From Altererythrobacter sp. (GTDB lineage Bacteria > Pseudomonadota > Alphaproteobacteria > Sphingomonadales > Sphingomonadaceae), in assembly GCA_011524425.1 (NCBI GenBank), contig WTKI01000405.1, forward strand, positions 1 to 5,558: 5,558 nucleotides of DNA, written 5' to 3'. Below the pieces are notes generated by a model, which was not told where the DNA came from, made no database searches, and saw only the letters and a list, made by a program, of their open reading frames with translations. This document shows positions 1-5,558 of this stretch, in pieces (the stretch's first letter is position 1; every line of letters starts with the position of its first letter). The position numbers and the translations under genes were made by a program.

Positions 1-693
1 GGCGATCTTTACCGCATGTATGAACGCTTTGCAGGCGAGCAGGGCTGGAAGGTCGAGCCTGTCAGCATGAACGCCAGCGAAGTGGGCGGCTTTAAGGAAA
101 TCGTCGCAAATGTGCGCGGCACAGGCGTCTTCGCGAAGCTCAAATTTGAAAGCGGTGTCCACCGTGTGCAGCGCGTGCCTGTGACTGAAAGCGGCGGGCG
201 GATCCACACCTCGGCGGCCACTGTGGCGGTCTTGCCTGAGCCTGACGAAGTCGATGTCCAGATCAATGAAAGCGATTTGAAGATCGACACCTATCGCGCA
301 TCGGGTGCTGGCGGTCAGCACGTCAACACAACCGATAGCGCGGTGCGGATCACACACTTGCCGACCGGAATTGTCGTTCAACAGCAGGATGAGCGCAGCC
401 AGATCAAGAACCGTGCAAAAGCGATGCAAGTGCTGCGCACACGGATTTACGACCACTTGCGCGAGCAGACCCAAGGCGCAGAGGCAGAAGCACGCAAAGC
501 CATGGTCGGCTCCGGCGACCGGAGCGAACGCATCCGCACCTATAACTTCCCGCAAGGCCGGGTGACGGACCATCGTATCGGCTTGACGCTGCACAAGCTT
601 GACGAGATCATCGCAGGCACCGGCCTTGGCGAATTGGTCGATGCATTGATCGCTGAGGACGAGGCAAAACGTCTCGCGGCGATGACGGAATGA
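1..693 (+). CDS. prfA: Peptide chain release factor 1 (RF1), 5'-truncated by the window edge
   Basis: RF1 recognises UAA and UAG stop codons in the ribosomal A site and triggers peptidyl-tRNA hydrolysis in the cytoplasm. The frame is open from base 1; the first in-window ATG (16) is internal, and 230 codons are visible against about 360 in the E. coli protein, so roughly the first 130 residues lie upstream. Visible landmarks are the codon-recognition tripeptide PVT (178-186; the PxT motif that marks RF1, where RF2 has SPF), the following GGRIHTS stretch (about 193-213), and the catalytic GGQ (310-318) inside [16 protein letters not shown]. The C-terminal part, with [20 protein letters not shown], is typical of the family. 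The stop TGA (691-693) lies 10 bases before prmC, so the two genes are probably co-transcribed. No frameshift is visible in this part. Confidence 0.97.
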   Translation, partial: GDLYRMYERFAGEQGWKVEPVSMNASEVGGFKEIVANVRGTGVFAKLKFESGVHRVQRVPVTESGGRIHTSAATVAVLPEPDEVDVQINESDLKIDTYRASGAGGQHVNTTDSAVRITHLPTGIVVQQQDERSQIKNRAKAMQVLRTRIYDHLREQTQGAEAEARKAMVGSGDRSERIRTYNFPQGRVTDHRIGLTLHKLDEIIAGTGLGELVDALIAEDEAKRLAAMTE

Positions 694-703
694 GAGTTAA
701 ACT

Positions 704-1531
704 ATGACGGTGGCTGAGGCATTGCGCCTCGCTGCGATGAAACTCTCTGACACTTCAGATACTGCGCGCCTGGACGCAGAGCTGCTGATGGCCCATGCAT
801 TGGGGACGGAACGGTCTTCCATGCTGCTGCGAAGCATGAGCGATCCCGAGCCTGCGGCTTTTTCCGGACTAGTTGAACGACGCATGCGTCACGAACCTGT
901 CGCCTATATATTGGGCGAGCAGGAATTTTTCGGTCGTCGCTTTCTCGTCGCGCCTGGGGTGCTTATTCCTCGCAGTGATAGCGAGACTGTTGTCGAAGCG
1001 GCCTTGTCGGTCGCTCCGTCCGATGGCCGAATGCTCGATCTAGGCACCGGCTCTGGCGCATTGCTGCTGACTTTGCTGGCGGAGAAATCCGGACTGGAAG
1101 GCGTAGGCATCGATGCAAGCTTTGACGCATTGCAGGTCGCTGCAGCCAATGCAGCGCAACTTGGGCTGGCGGATCGTGCGAAGCTGCTAAAGCGCGACTG
1201 GGCTGCGCCTGGCTGGGCCGACGATCTCGGCGCGTTCGAATTGGTGATTGCGAATCCGCCCTATGTTGAGACTGTCGCTGAATTGGCGCTGGACGTGCGC
1301 AGATTCGAGCCGGCTGGCGCACTGTTTGCCGGGGAAGACGGCCTCGACGATTACAAGATCATCATTCCAATGCTGGATCGTTTACTATCTTCAGGCGGCG
1401 TTGCAGTGCTTGAAATCGGCTGGAAGCAGGCAGATCTGGTCGGAAAAATAGCTGAGAAATCAGGATTTTCCTCTGAATTACGCTATGATTTGAGTGGCCG
1501 GCCAAGGGCACTCGTCCTCAGGCAAAAGTAA
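704..1531 (+). CDS. prmC: Release factor glutamine N5-methyltransferase
   Basis: PrmC (HemK) transfers a methyl group from SAM to the side-chain amide of the glutamine in the GGQ motif of release factors, which improves peptide release. The 275 residues match the usual length (277 in E. coli). The N-terminal helical substrate-binding region covers about residues 1-85, followed by the linker motif LGEQEFFGRRF and VLIPRSDSE. The Rossmann methyltransferase domain shows the SAM-binding motif LDLGTGSG at residues 111-118 (1034-1057) and the catalytic NPPY at residues 184-187 (1253-1264), which holds the glutamine amide. The family's usual PRPDTE reads PRSDSE here; the other motifs are intact. The ATG at 704 begins 10 bases after the prfA stop. 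The only ribosome-binding candidate is the short purine run around 691-697 that overlaps that stop, consistent with translational coupling to its substrate's gene. Confidence 0.96.
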   Translation: MTVAEALRLAAMKLSDTSDTARLDAELLMAHALGTERSSMLLRSMSDPEPAAFSGLVERRMRHEPVAYILGEQEFFGRRFLVAPGVLIPRSDSETVVEAALSVAPSDGRMLDLGTGSGALLLTLLAEKSGLEGVGIDASFDALQVAAANAAQLGLADRAKLLKRDWAAPGWADDLGAFELVIANPPYVETVAELALDVRRFEPAGALFAGEDGLDDYKIIIPMLDRLLSSGGVAVLEIGWKQADLVGKIAEKSGFSSELRYDLSGRPRALVLRQK

Positions 1532-1674
1532 ACGGGGCTTGGCAAAGCGCCTTAGGCAAGCTACCTCCGAATCAAGCCAATCAGTCAACGCTTCGCAGCA
1601 GACTGGTTTGGCAAGTTCCGCAGATCAGAATTTTTAGGCAAAGCAGATACGCTTGTCGGATTGCGCGGAGAGGG

Positions 1675-1695
1675 GCACCGCTTTGGTTGTGGTGC
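1675..1695 (+). other. Hairpin in the prmC-DUF4167 intergenic region
   Basis: GCACCGC (1675-1681) can pair with GTGGTGC (1689-1695) around a 7-base loop, giving seven pairs, one of them G-U. A run of six T lies downstream at 1707-1712, but 11 bases separate it from the stem, so this is not a standard intrinsic terminator. It could be a weak or processed terminator for prfA-prmC, or part of the DUF4167 leader. The rest of the 1532-1784 gap shows no gene, no clear promoter and no tRNA-like fold that I can support. Confidence 0.25.
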
Positions 1696-1770
1696 GGACG
1701 CCGAGATTTTTTGGCCAAAGGGTAGCAGTTAGACTTTGCTCAATTTGTTCACATTCACGGCTGATACGTT

Positions 1771-1774
1771 AGGA
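1771..1774 (+). promoter_or_regulatory. Ribosome binding site deciding the TTG start of the DUF4167 gene
   Basis: AGGA (1771-1774) lies 10 bases upstream of the TTG at 1785. An in-frame TAG at 1770-1772 rules out any earlier start, and no ATG or GTG occurs in frame between that stop and the TTG. The TTG is therefore the first usable start codon, and the asparagine/arginine-rich N-terminus that follows looks family-typical. Confidence 0.6.
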
Positions 1775-1784
1775 TGAGACTTCC

Positions 1785-2417
1785 TTGAATAACAATCGTA
1801 ATAATCGCCGTCGCGGTCGCGGCAATCGCCATCAGAATGGCGGAAATTCTGCTAACCGGATTGATAGCAGGGCCCGCGGTAATGCACCGCAATTGCTCGA
1901 CAAGTATAAGAAACTGGCACAGGACGCTCAGCATAATGGCGATCGGGTGCAAGCTGAGTATTATCTCCAATTTGCAGACCACTATTTTCGTGTGATCGCA
2001 GATAACAAAGCGCGCCAGGAAGAGGCTCGCGCTAAGCGACAAGAAGACCGCGAGCAATCTGGGAATGACGGCAGCGAGGATGACGCGAAAGAAAACGACG
2101 ATAACCGTCGCAATAATCGCCGTTCACGCTCTCGTCGTGATGATCGCGAACAGCAAGCACAAGATGAAGGCGAGCGCGGAGTAGAAGGCGAGCCTGCAGC
2201 TGACAATGGTGGCGAGGATGCAAAGCCTCGTCGTTCGCGTCGCAAGCCTGCTGGCAATGGTTCTGCAGATAGAGCGGCTGACGAGATTGACGCAGGTGTT
2301 TTACCTCCTGCGATTGCAAGCAGCGATGAGGACAGCGAAGAGTCAAAACCGAAACCGCGACGTCGCCGCAAGCCTGATGCTGAAGGTGGGGACGAGGAAG
2401 TCCAGGCTGTAGGCTAA
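1785..2417 (+). CDS. DUF4167 domain-containing protein
   Basis: This is a 210-residue protein of unknown molecular function. Three parts can be seen. Residues 1-33 are a basic Asn/Arg/Gly-rich tail (NNNRNNRRRGRGNR) with no signal peptide or membrane segment. Residues 34-75 form the conserved core, probably two helices (APQLLDKYKKLAQDAQ, then GDRVQAEYYLQFADHYFRVI), which is the DUF4167 signature. Residues 76-210 are highly charged and almost certainly disordered, with alternating acidic runs and arginine clusters (RRNNRRSRSRRDDR, KPRRSRRKPA, KPRRRRKPDAEG). The composition suggests binding to RNA or another polyanion, but this is inference; no catalytic motif is visible. It starts at TTG because an in-frame stop at 1770-1772 excludes anything upstream. 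The gene follows prfA-prmC on the same strand but is separated from them by 253 bases, so it may have its own promoter. The family assignment is from recall of the core motif. Confidence 0.88.
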   Translation: MNNNRNNRRRGRGNRHQNGGNSANRIDSRARGNAPQLLDKYKKLAQDAQHNGDRVQAEYYLQFADHYFRVIADNKARQEEARAKRQEDREQSGNDGSEDDAKENDDNRRNNRRSRSRRDDREQQAQDEGERGVEGEPAADNGGEDAKPRRSRRKPAGNGSADRAADEIDAGVLPPAIASSDEDSEESKPKPRRRRKPDAEGGDEEVQAVG

Positions 2418-2419
2418 GA

Positions 2420-2449
2420 TTGGCGCAAACAGGCGCTTGCCTCTATAAG
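2420..2449 (+). promoter_or_regulatory. Possible sigma-70-type promoter upstream of lnt
   Basis: TTGGCG (2420-2425; four matches to TTGACA) and TATAAG (2444-2449; five matches to TATAAT) are separated by 18 bases. The predicted start would be near 2456, giving a leader of about 27 bases that contains the AAGGG ribosome-binding site of lnt. The element begins three bases after the DUF4167 stop, where a promoter would be expected. It is a consensus match by eye only. Confidence 0.4.
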
Positions 2450-2469
2450 AACGCGTAGTCGTTTCTTGT

Positions 2470-2474
2470 AAGGG
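2470..2474 (+). promoter_or_regulatory. Ribosome binding site supporting the TTG start of lnt
   Basis: AAGGG (2470-2474) stands eight bases before the TTG at 2483. The first in-frame ATG (2516) has no purine-rich sequence at the right distance, and an in-frame stop at 2456-2458 bounds the frame upstream. The TTG start is therefore preferred over the ATG, which would remove 11 residues. Confidence 0.6.
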
Positions 2475-2482
2475 CCTTCACG

Positions 2483-4099
2483 TTGGCAATTAACCTGTCA
2501 CAAGCGTATTATTTGATGGTCGAGCGGCCGGCGCTTTCAGCGCTGGTACTCGGCATTGTGGCTGCAACGGGTTACCCGCCGCTCGGGCTGTGGCCGCTGA
2601 CTGTGCTCGCGCTAGCGGCTTTTATCACCTTGCTGCAAAGTGTGCAGAGCTTGAAGCAGGCGGCGTGGTGGGGTTTCTTGTTTGGCTGGGGGCATTTGAG
2701 CCTCGCTAATCACTGGATCGCCACTGCTTTCACATTTCAAGCTGAAATGCCTCCTGCGCTTGGCTGGCTCGCTGTGCCTCTCTTGTGCATCTATTTGGCG
2801 CTATATCCCGCTATGGCGGCCTTAGCGACGCAGCTGGTTACCGGTTGGATGATGCGCAAACTCCAGATGAATCCGCCTGGTCTTGCCAGTTTCTCCGGAC
2901 TTTTTGCTGCCTTTTGGATTCTGACCGAATGGCTCCGCAGCTGGGTCTTTACCGGCTATCCTTGGCCGCCGCTTGGCTTGGTTTTTCTAGGAGATTTTAC
3001 GCGACCGGGTCTTGCATTGGTACTGCCTTGGATGGGCACTTACGCACTCTCGGGCTTCGTTGTGGTGTTGTCAGGGCTGCTGGCAGCTCTGGTCGTTTAC
3101 CGGCATTGGTTTCTCGTGATTGCGCTTGGCGGGATAGTGACCGGTGGCATGCTATTACCACCCATGCAGATTTTGCAGCCAGGCGATACCCGGTTTGCTC
3201 TGATCCAGCCCTTTATTCCGCAAACGGAAATGGGCGATCCGCGCCAGTTTGAAGCGCAATTCGAGCGGATCAGTGCACTGACAATACCGGGCCGTGAAGA
3301 TCGGCGGCTGATCCTTTGGCCCGAAAGCTCGCTGCCTGACTATTTGGAGGATGGCTATCCGCAGCGCTATTATGTGCAAATGACTGCGGAAGCGGACCCG
3401 TCCTTTGCGCGCAAGCGGATTGGAGAAGTTGTCGGCGACGAGAGCCTGTTGCTGGCTGGATTGATACATCTCAATATCGAAGAGGTTGCAGGGCGGCGAA
3501 CTGCAGTCAGCGCTCGCAATGCCGTGACTGTGATTTCACCCGAAGGCGAGCTGGGGCAAAGCTATAACAAAGCACATCTTGTGCCTTATGGCGAATACCT
3601 GCCCATGAGAGATATTCTGGAACCGCTCGGACTTTCACGATTGGTGCCAGGAACAATCGATTATGCAGAGGGGCCCGGTCCCCAAACGCTTGACCTTGGC
3701 GATTTCGGCAAAGCAGGCATTCAAATCTGCTATGAAATCGTTTTTTCCGGTCAAGTCGTCGATCGGGAAAACCGGCCTGATTACATCTTCAATCCTTCGA
3801 ATGATGGATGGTTTGGTGCATGGGGCCCGCCGCAACATTTAGCTCAAGCGCGCCTTCGTGCACTTGAAGAAGGTTTGCCGGTCTTGCGATCAACAACCAC
3901 CGGTATCAGTGCAATTGTCGATCCTCGCGGCGTGGTGCGCGGATTTATTGGCCAAGGAAAGGCGGATCGGATCGACGGCTATATTCCGCCCGCTGCCAGT
4001 CCGACACTCTTCAGCCGATACGGAAATATACTGCCCCTTTCTTGGGCAGTTGTAATTGGATTGCTGTCTTTGGTTGTCATGTACCGGCGCTCAGTCTAG
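2483..4099 (+). CDS. lnt: Apolipoprotein N-acyltransferase
   Basis: Lnt is an inner-membrane enzyme that transfers an acyl chain from a phospholipid to the N-terminal cysteine of diacylglyceryl-apolipoproteins, the third and last step of lipoprotein maturation before Lol sorting. The 538-residue product has a multi-span hydrophobic N-terminal half (first spans about residues 17-30 and 36-52, continuing to about 225), a periplasmic carbon-nitrogen hydrolase domain (about 237-500) and a C-terminal membrane segment (516-534). The catalytic triad is complete: E281 in WPESSLP, K363 in YNKAHLVPYGEY and C416 in QICYE. E371 in PYGEY matches the conserved second glutamate, and NPSNDGWFG with QHLAQARLRALEEGLPVLRSTTTGISA is typical. 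The E-to-K spacing is 82 residues against 68 in E. coli; the K-to-C spacing is nearly unchanged. The TTG start is chosen because of AAGGG eight bases upstream. The gene ends 73 bases before metK. Confidence 0.96.
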   Translation: MAINLSQAYYLMVERPALSALVLGIVAATGYPPLGLWPLTVLALAAFITLLQSVQSLKQAAWWGFLFGWGHLSLANHWIATAFTFQAEMPPALGWLAVPLLCIYLALYPAMAALATQLVTGWMMRKLQMNPPGLASFSGLFAAFWILTEWLRSWVFTGYPWPPLGLVFLGDFTRPGLALVLPWMGTYALSGFVVVLSGLLAALVVYRHWFLVIALGGIVTGGMLLPPMQILQPGDTRFALIQPFIPQTEMGDPRQFEAQFERISALTIPGREDRRLILWPESSLPDYLEDGYPQRYYVQMTAEADPSFARKRIGEVVGDESLLLAGLIHLNIEEVAGRRTAVSARNAVTVISPEGELGQSYNKAHLVPYGEYLPMRDILEPLGLSRLVPGTIDYAEGPGPQTLDLGDFGKAGIQICYEIVFSGQVVDRENRPDYIFNPSNDGWFGAWGPPQHLAQARLRALEEGLPVLRSTTTGISAIVDPRGVVRGFIGQGKADRIDGYIPPAASPTLFSRYGNILPLSWAVVIGLLSLVVMYRRSV

Positions 4100-4102
4100 T
4101 AA
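4074..4102 (+). promoter_or_regulatory. Weak candidate promoter for metK
   Basis: TTGTCA (4074-4079; five matches to TTGACA) is followed after 17 bases by TAGTAA (4097-4102), a poor -10 with three matches. It overlaps the end of lnt. If used, the transcript would begin near 4109 and the inverted repeat at 4119-4140 would form a hairpin close to its 5' end. A second weak option puts TTTTCA (4106-4111) and TATATG (4128-4133) 16 bases apart, with the -10 inside the inverted repeat. Confidence 0.22.
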
Positions 4103-4118
4103 GCATTTTCACACATAA

Positions 4119-4140
4119 AGAAGTCCTTATATGGACTTCT
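4119..4140 (+). repeat. Perfect 8-bp inverted repeat in the metK leader
   Basis: AGAAGTCC (4119-4126) and GGACTTCT (4133-4140) are exact reverse complements around the six-base spacer TTATAT. No T-tract follows, so it is not a standard terminator for lnt. It lies 33 bases before the metK start. As RNA it would be a stable small hairpin; as DNA its size and symmetry also suit a dimeric repressor site with an AT-rich centre. It does not fit the SAM-II or SAM/SAH riboswitch layouts I know. Confidence 0.75.
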
Positions 4141-4163
4141 CCTGCTCCGTTTGATCCCAATGT

Positions 4164-4168
4164 AGAGG
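4164..4168 (+). promoter_or_regulatory. metK ribosome binding site, possibly occludable
   Basis: AGAGG (4164-4168) stands four bases before the metK ATG at 4173, a short spacing. The segment AGAGGTTCC (4164-4172) can pair with GGACTTCT (4133-4140), the downstream arm of the leader inverted repeat. The eight pairs include one G-U, with U4169 bulged. The site could thus be sequestered when the upstream hairpin is not formed. Confidence 0.5.
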
Positions 4169-4172
4169 TTCC

Positions 4173-5414
4173 ATGCGCTCTGAATATTTGTTTACGTCTG
4201 AAAGCGTATCTGAAGGCCACCCGGACAAAGTATCCGACCAGATTTCTGACGCGATTGTTGATCTGATGCTGTCCAAGGATCCGGAAGCGCGTGTCGCTTG
4301 CGAGACCATGACGACCACGCAACGCGTTATCCTGTCTGGCGAAATCCGCTGCGCCCCGATGTATGATCAGAGCAATGAAGACTGGGCGGTCAATGGCGGT
4401 TGGGCTCCGGGCGCCAAGGAAGAGATTGAGCAAGCTGTTCGCAGCACGGTGCGCGACATTGGTTATGAGCAGGACGGCTTCCATTGGAAGACGCTGACTT
4501 TTGAAAATCATTTACACGGCCAGTCATCCGAAATCGCAATGGGCGTCGATGCGGGCGAAGATGGTTCCAACAAAGACGAAGGCGCCGGCGACCAAGGCAT
4601 CATGTTCGGCTTTGCGTGCGACGAGACGCCGGATCTGATGCCGGCTACACTCGATTACAGTCACAAGATTTTGGAGCGTTTGGCAGCTGATCGTCACTCT
4701 GGCGCAGCCCCATTCCTGGAGCCAGATGCCAAGAGCCAGGTGACCCTGCGCTACAAGGACGGCGTGCCGGTGGCTTGCACGGCTCTGGTTGTTTCGACGC
4801 AACATGGCGCGGGCTACCACGAGGGCGAAAAAGAGGCCGAGCTTAAAGCCTATGTGAAGCAGGCCGTTGGCGAAACTATGCCAGCTGGACTGCTTACCGA
4901 CGAGACCGTCTGGCACATCAATCCGACAGGCGCGTTTGAAATTGGCGGACCGGATGGCGATGCGGGGCTGACAGGCCGCAAAATCATCGTCGACACCTAT
5001 GGCGGCGCAAGCCCGCATGGCGGCGGCGCCTTCAGCGGAAAGGACCCGACCAAGGTTGACCGCTCTGCTGCTTATATCACGCGTTATCTCGCGAAGAATG
5101 TCGTAGCCGCTGGTCTCGCCAAGCGCTGCACGATCCAGATCGCTTATGCGATTGGTGTGTCCGAGCCGCTTTCGCTCTATGTCGACACCCATGGCACGGG
5201 CACAGTGGGCGATGACAAGCTAGAAGAAGCGATTGCCAGCATTGCCAAGCTGGGCGGCCTCACACCGCGCGGCATCCGCACACATTTGGGGCTGAACAAG
5301 CCGATCTATCGCAAGAGCGCGGCATATGGTCACTTTGGCCGTACGCCGGAAGGTGATTTCTTCCCGTGGGAGCGCACCGATCTGGTTGATGATCTCAAAG
5401 CGGCTTTGGCTTAA
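4173..5414 (+). CDS. metK: S-adenosylmethionine synthetase (methionine adenosyltransferase)
   Basis: MetK makes S-adenosylmethionine from methionine and ATP, releasing phosphate and diphosphate; the enzyme is cytoplasmic and usually a tetramer needing Mg2+ and K+. The 413-residue product shows the N-terminal signature [13 protein letters not shown], with H16, D18 and K19 of the ATP/Mg site, the hexapeptide GAGDQG at residues 137-142 (4581-4598), and the glycine-rich phosphate-binding loop [16 protein letters not shown] beginning at residue 283 (5019). All are intact. It is about 30 residues longer than the E. coli enzyme (384). Part of this is an extra segment around residues 67-86 ([19 protein letters not shown]), which I associate with alphaproteobacterial MetK. 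The ATG at 4173 is preceded by AGAGG. The leader contains an inverted repeat that may control expression, and a strong terminator follows 24 bases after the stop. Confidence 0.98.
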   Translation: MRSEYLFTSESVSEGHPDKVSDQISDAIVDLMLSKDPEARVACETMTTTQRVILSGEIRCAPMYDQSNEDWAVNGGWAPGAKEEIEQAVRSTVRDIGYEQDGFHWKTLTFENHLHGQSSEIAMGVDAGEDGSNKDEGAGDQGIMFGFACDETPDLMPATLDYSHKILERLAADRHSGAAPFLEPDAKSQVTLRYKDGVPVACTALVVSTQHGAGYHEGEKEAELKAYVKQAVGETMPAGLLTDETVWHINPTGAFEIGGPDGDAGLTGRKIIVDTYGGASPHGGGAFSGKDPTKVDRSAAYITRYLAKNVVAAGLAKRCTIQIAYAIGVSEPLSLYVDTHGTGTVGDDKLEEAIASIAKLGGLTPRGIRTHLGLNKPIYRKSAAYGHFGRTPEGDFFPWERTDLVDDLKAALA

Positions 5415-5438
5415 GCCCAAGTCCGAATATCAAATGCA

Positions 5439-5478
5439 AAGCGGCGCCTCGCGATAAACGGGGCGCCGCTTCTTTTTT
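5439..5478 (+). terminator. Intrinsic terminator after metK
   Basis: AAGCGGCGCC (5439-5448) pairs perfectly with GGCGCCGCTT (5462-5471) around a 13-base loop, and six T follow at 5473-5478 after a single C. It begins 24 bases after the metK stop. The opposite strand of the upstream flank (CAAATGCAAA, 5431-5440) is T-rich, so the hairpin may also stop the convergent minus-strand gene that ends at 5490, though less efficiently. Confidence 0.88.
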
Positions 5479-5489
5479 GCCAAGGCTAA

Positions 5490-5558
5490 CTAGCCTTCAG
5501 CGGCTGCTGCTTCAGCCCATTGGCCTTCACGATACCAGTGCCCGACCTTGCGCCCGAA
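5490..5558 (-). CDS. C-terminal end of an unidentified convergent gene
   Basis: Reading the minus strand from the window edge gives 22 open codons, FGRKVGHWYREGQW then AEAAAEG, ending in TAG (complement of 5490-5492). The Ala/Glu-rich C-terminal tail, the position just outside a metK terminator, and the convergent layout support a real gene whose body lies beyond the window. A second in-frame-independent stop triplet follows at 5486-5488. I do not recognise the family from this fragment and assign no function. Confidence 0.5.
   Translation of the reverse strand, partial: FGRKVGHWYREGQWAEAAAAEG

Noticed and set aside
1539..1637. 32-residue open frame starting at TTG (LAKRLRQATSESSQ...)
   Set aside because: It has no well-placed ribosome-binding site and the start codon is weak. 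The length is easily reached by chance, although conservation in relatives would revive it.
1531..1725. 64-codon open stretch in the prmC-DUF4167 gap
   Set aside because: It has no ATG or GTG start; the only initiator is a late TTG. The translation is rich in Trp, Arg and Cys, with no family resemblance.
1982..2371. Minus-strand open frames opposite the DUF4167 gene
   Set aside because: The Ser/Arg-rich and Leu/His-rich translations are the expected complement of a low-complexity charged region, and no supporting start signal is seen.
4119..4145. Intrinsic terminator for lnt
   Set aside because: The stem is followed by CCTGCTCCG, not a T-tract, and its GC content is modest, so termination there is unlikely.
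4100..4172. SAM-II or SAM/SAH riboswitch before metK
   Set aside because: A SAM-II pseudoknot needs the hairpin loop to pair with sequence near the SD. The loop TTATAT has no downstream complement here, and the conserved core bases I know for either class are not present in order.
4524..5192. 222-codon minus-strand open frame opposite metK
   Set aside because: It is the antisense shadow of a well-conserved gene; its translation shows no recognisable domain, and metK accounts for the coding signal.
1..5558. Mobile element, CRISPR array, phage or defence system
   Set aside because: No transposase, integrase, terminal inverted repeats, regular spacer-repeat pattern or toxin-antitoxin-like pair is visible; the major genes belong to recognised chromosomal families.

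Overview
The window looks like ordinary chromosomal housekeeping DNA from an alphaproteobacterium, most likely a sphingomonad (Erythrobacter/Novosphingobium-like). This rests on three things: the prfA-prmC pair followed by an Asn/Arg-rich DUF4167 protein (a family I associate with Alphaproteobacteria), the long alphaproteobacterial form of MetK with extra segments relative to E. coli, and moderately GC-rich coding sequence. The genus placement is inference from gene content and protein style, not from a search.

Layout. Positions 1-693 hold the 3' two thirds of prfA (release factor 1). Ten bases later comes prmC (704-1531), the methyltransferase that modifies the GGQ glutamine of that release factor. 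A 253-base gap (1532-1784) holds one modest hairpin and a few short repeats but no gene I can support. Next is a DUF4167 gene (1785-2417) that must start at TTG. A 65-base gap with a plausible sigma-70-type promoter leads to lnt (2483-4099), apolipoprotein N-acyltransferase, also starting at TTG. A 73-base leader (4100-4172) carrying a perfect 8-bp inverted repeat precedes metK (4173-5414), S-adenosylmethionine synthetase. A strong intrinsic terminator (5439-5478) closes the rightward block. The last 69 bases hold the C-terminal end of a convergent, unidentified minus-strand gene.

How the genes relate. prfA and prmC form an enzyme-substrate pair in translation termination. PrmC uses SAM, which MetK makes, but that link is general metabolism. 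lnt performs the last step of lipoprotein maturation and is not functionally tied to metK as far as can be seen.

I see no mobile element, CRISPR array, phage gene, tRNA or rRNA. The only structure that stands out as possibly undescribed is the metK leader. Its hairpin 3' arm can pair either with the upstream arm or, with one bulge and one wobble, with the metK ribosome-binding site. The same inverted repeat could instead be a protein operator. Both readings are inferences from sequence alone.
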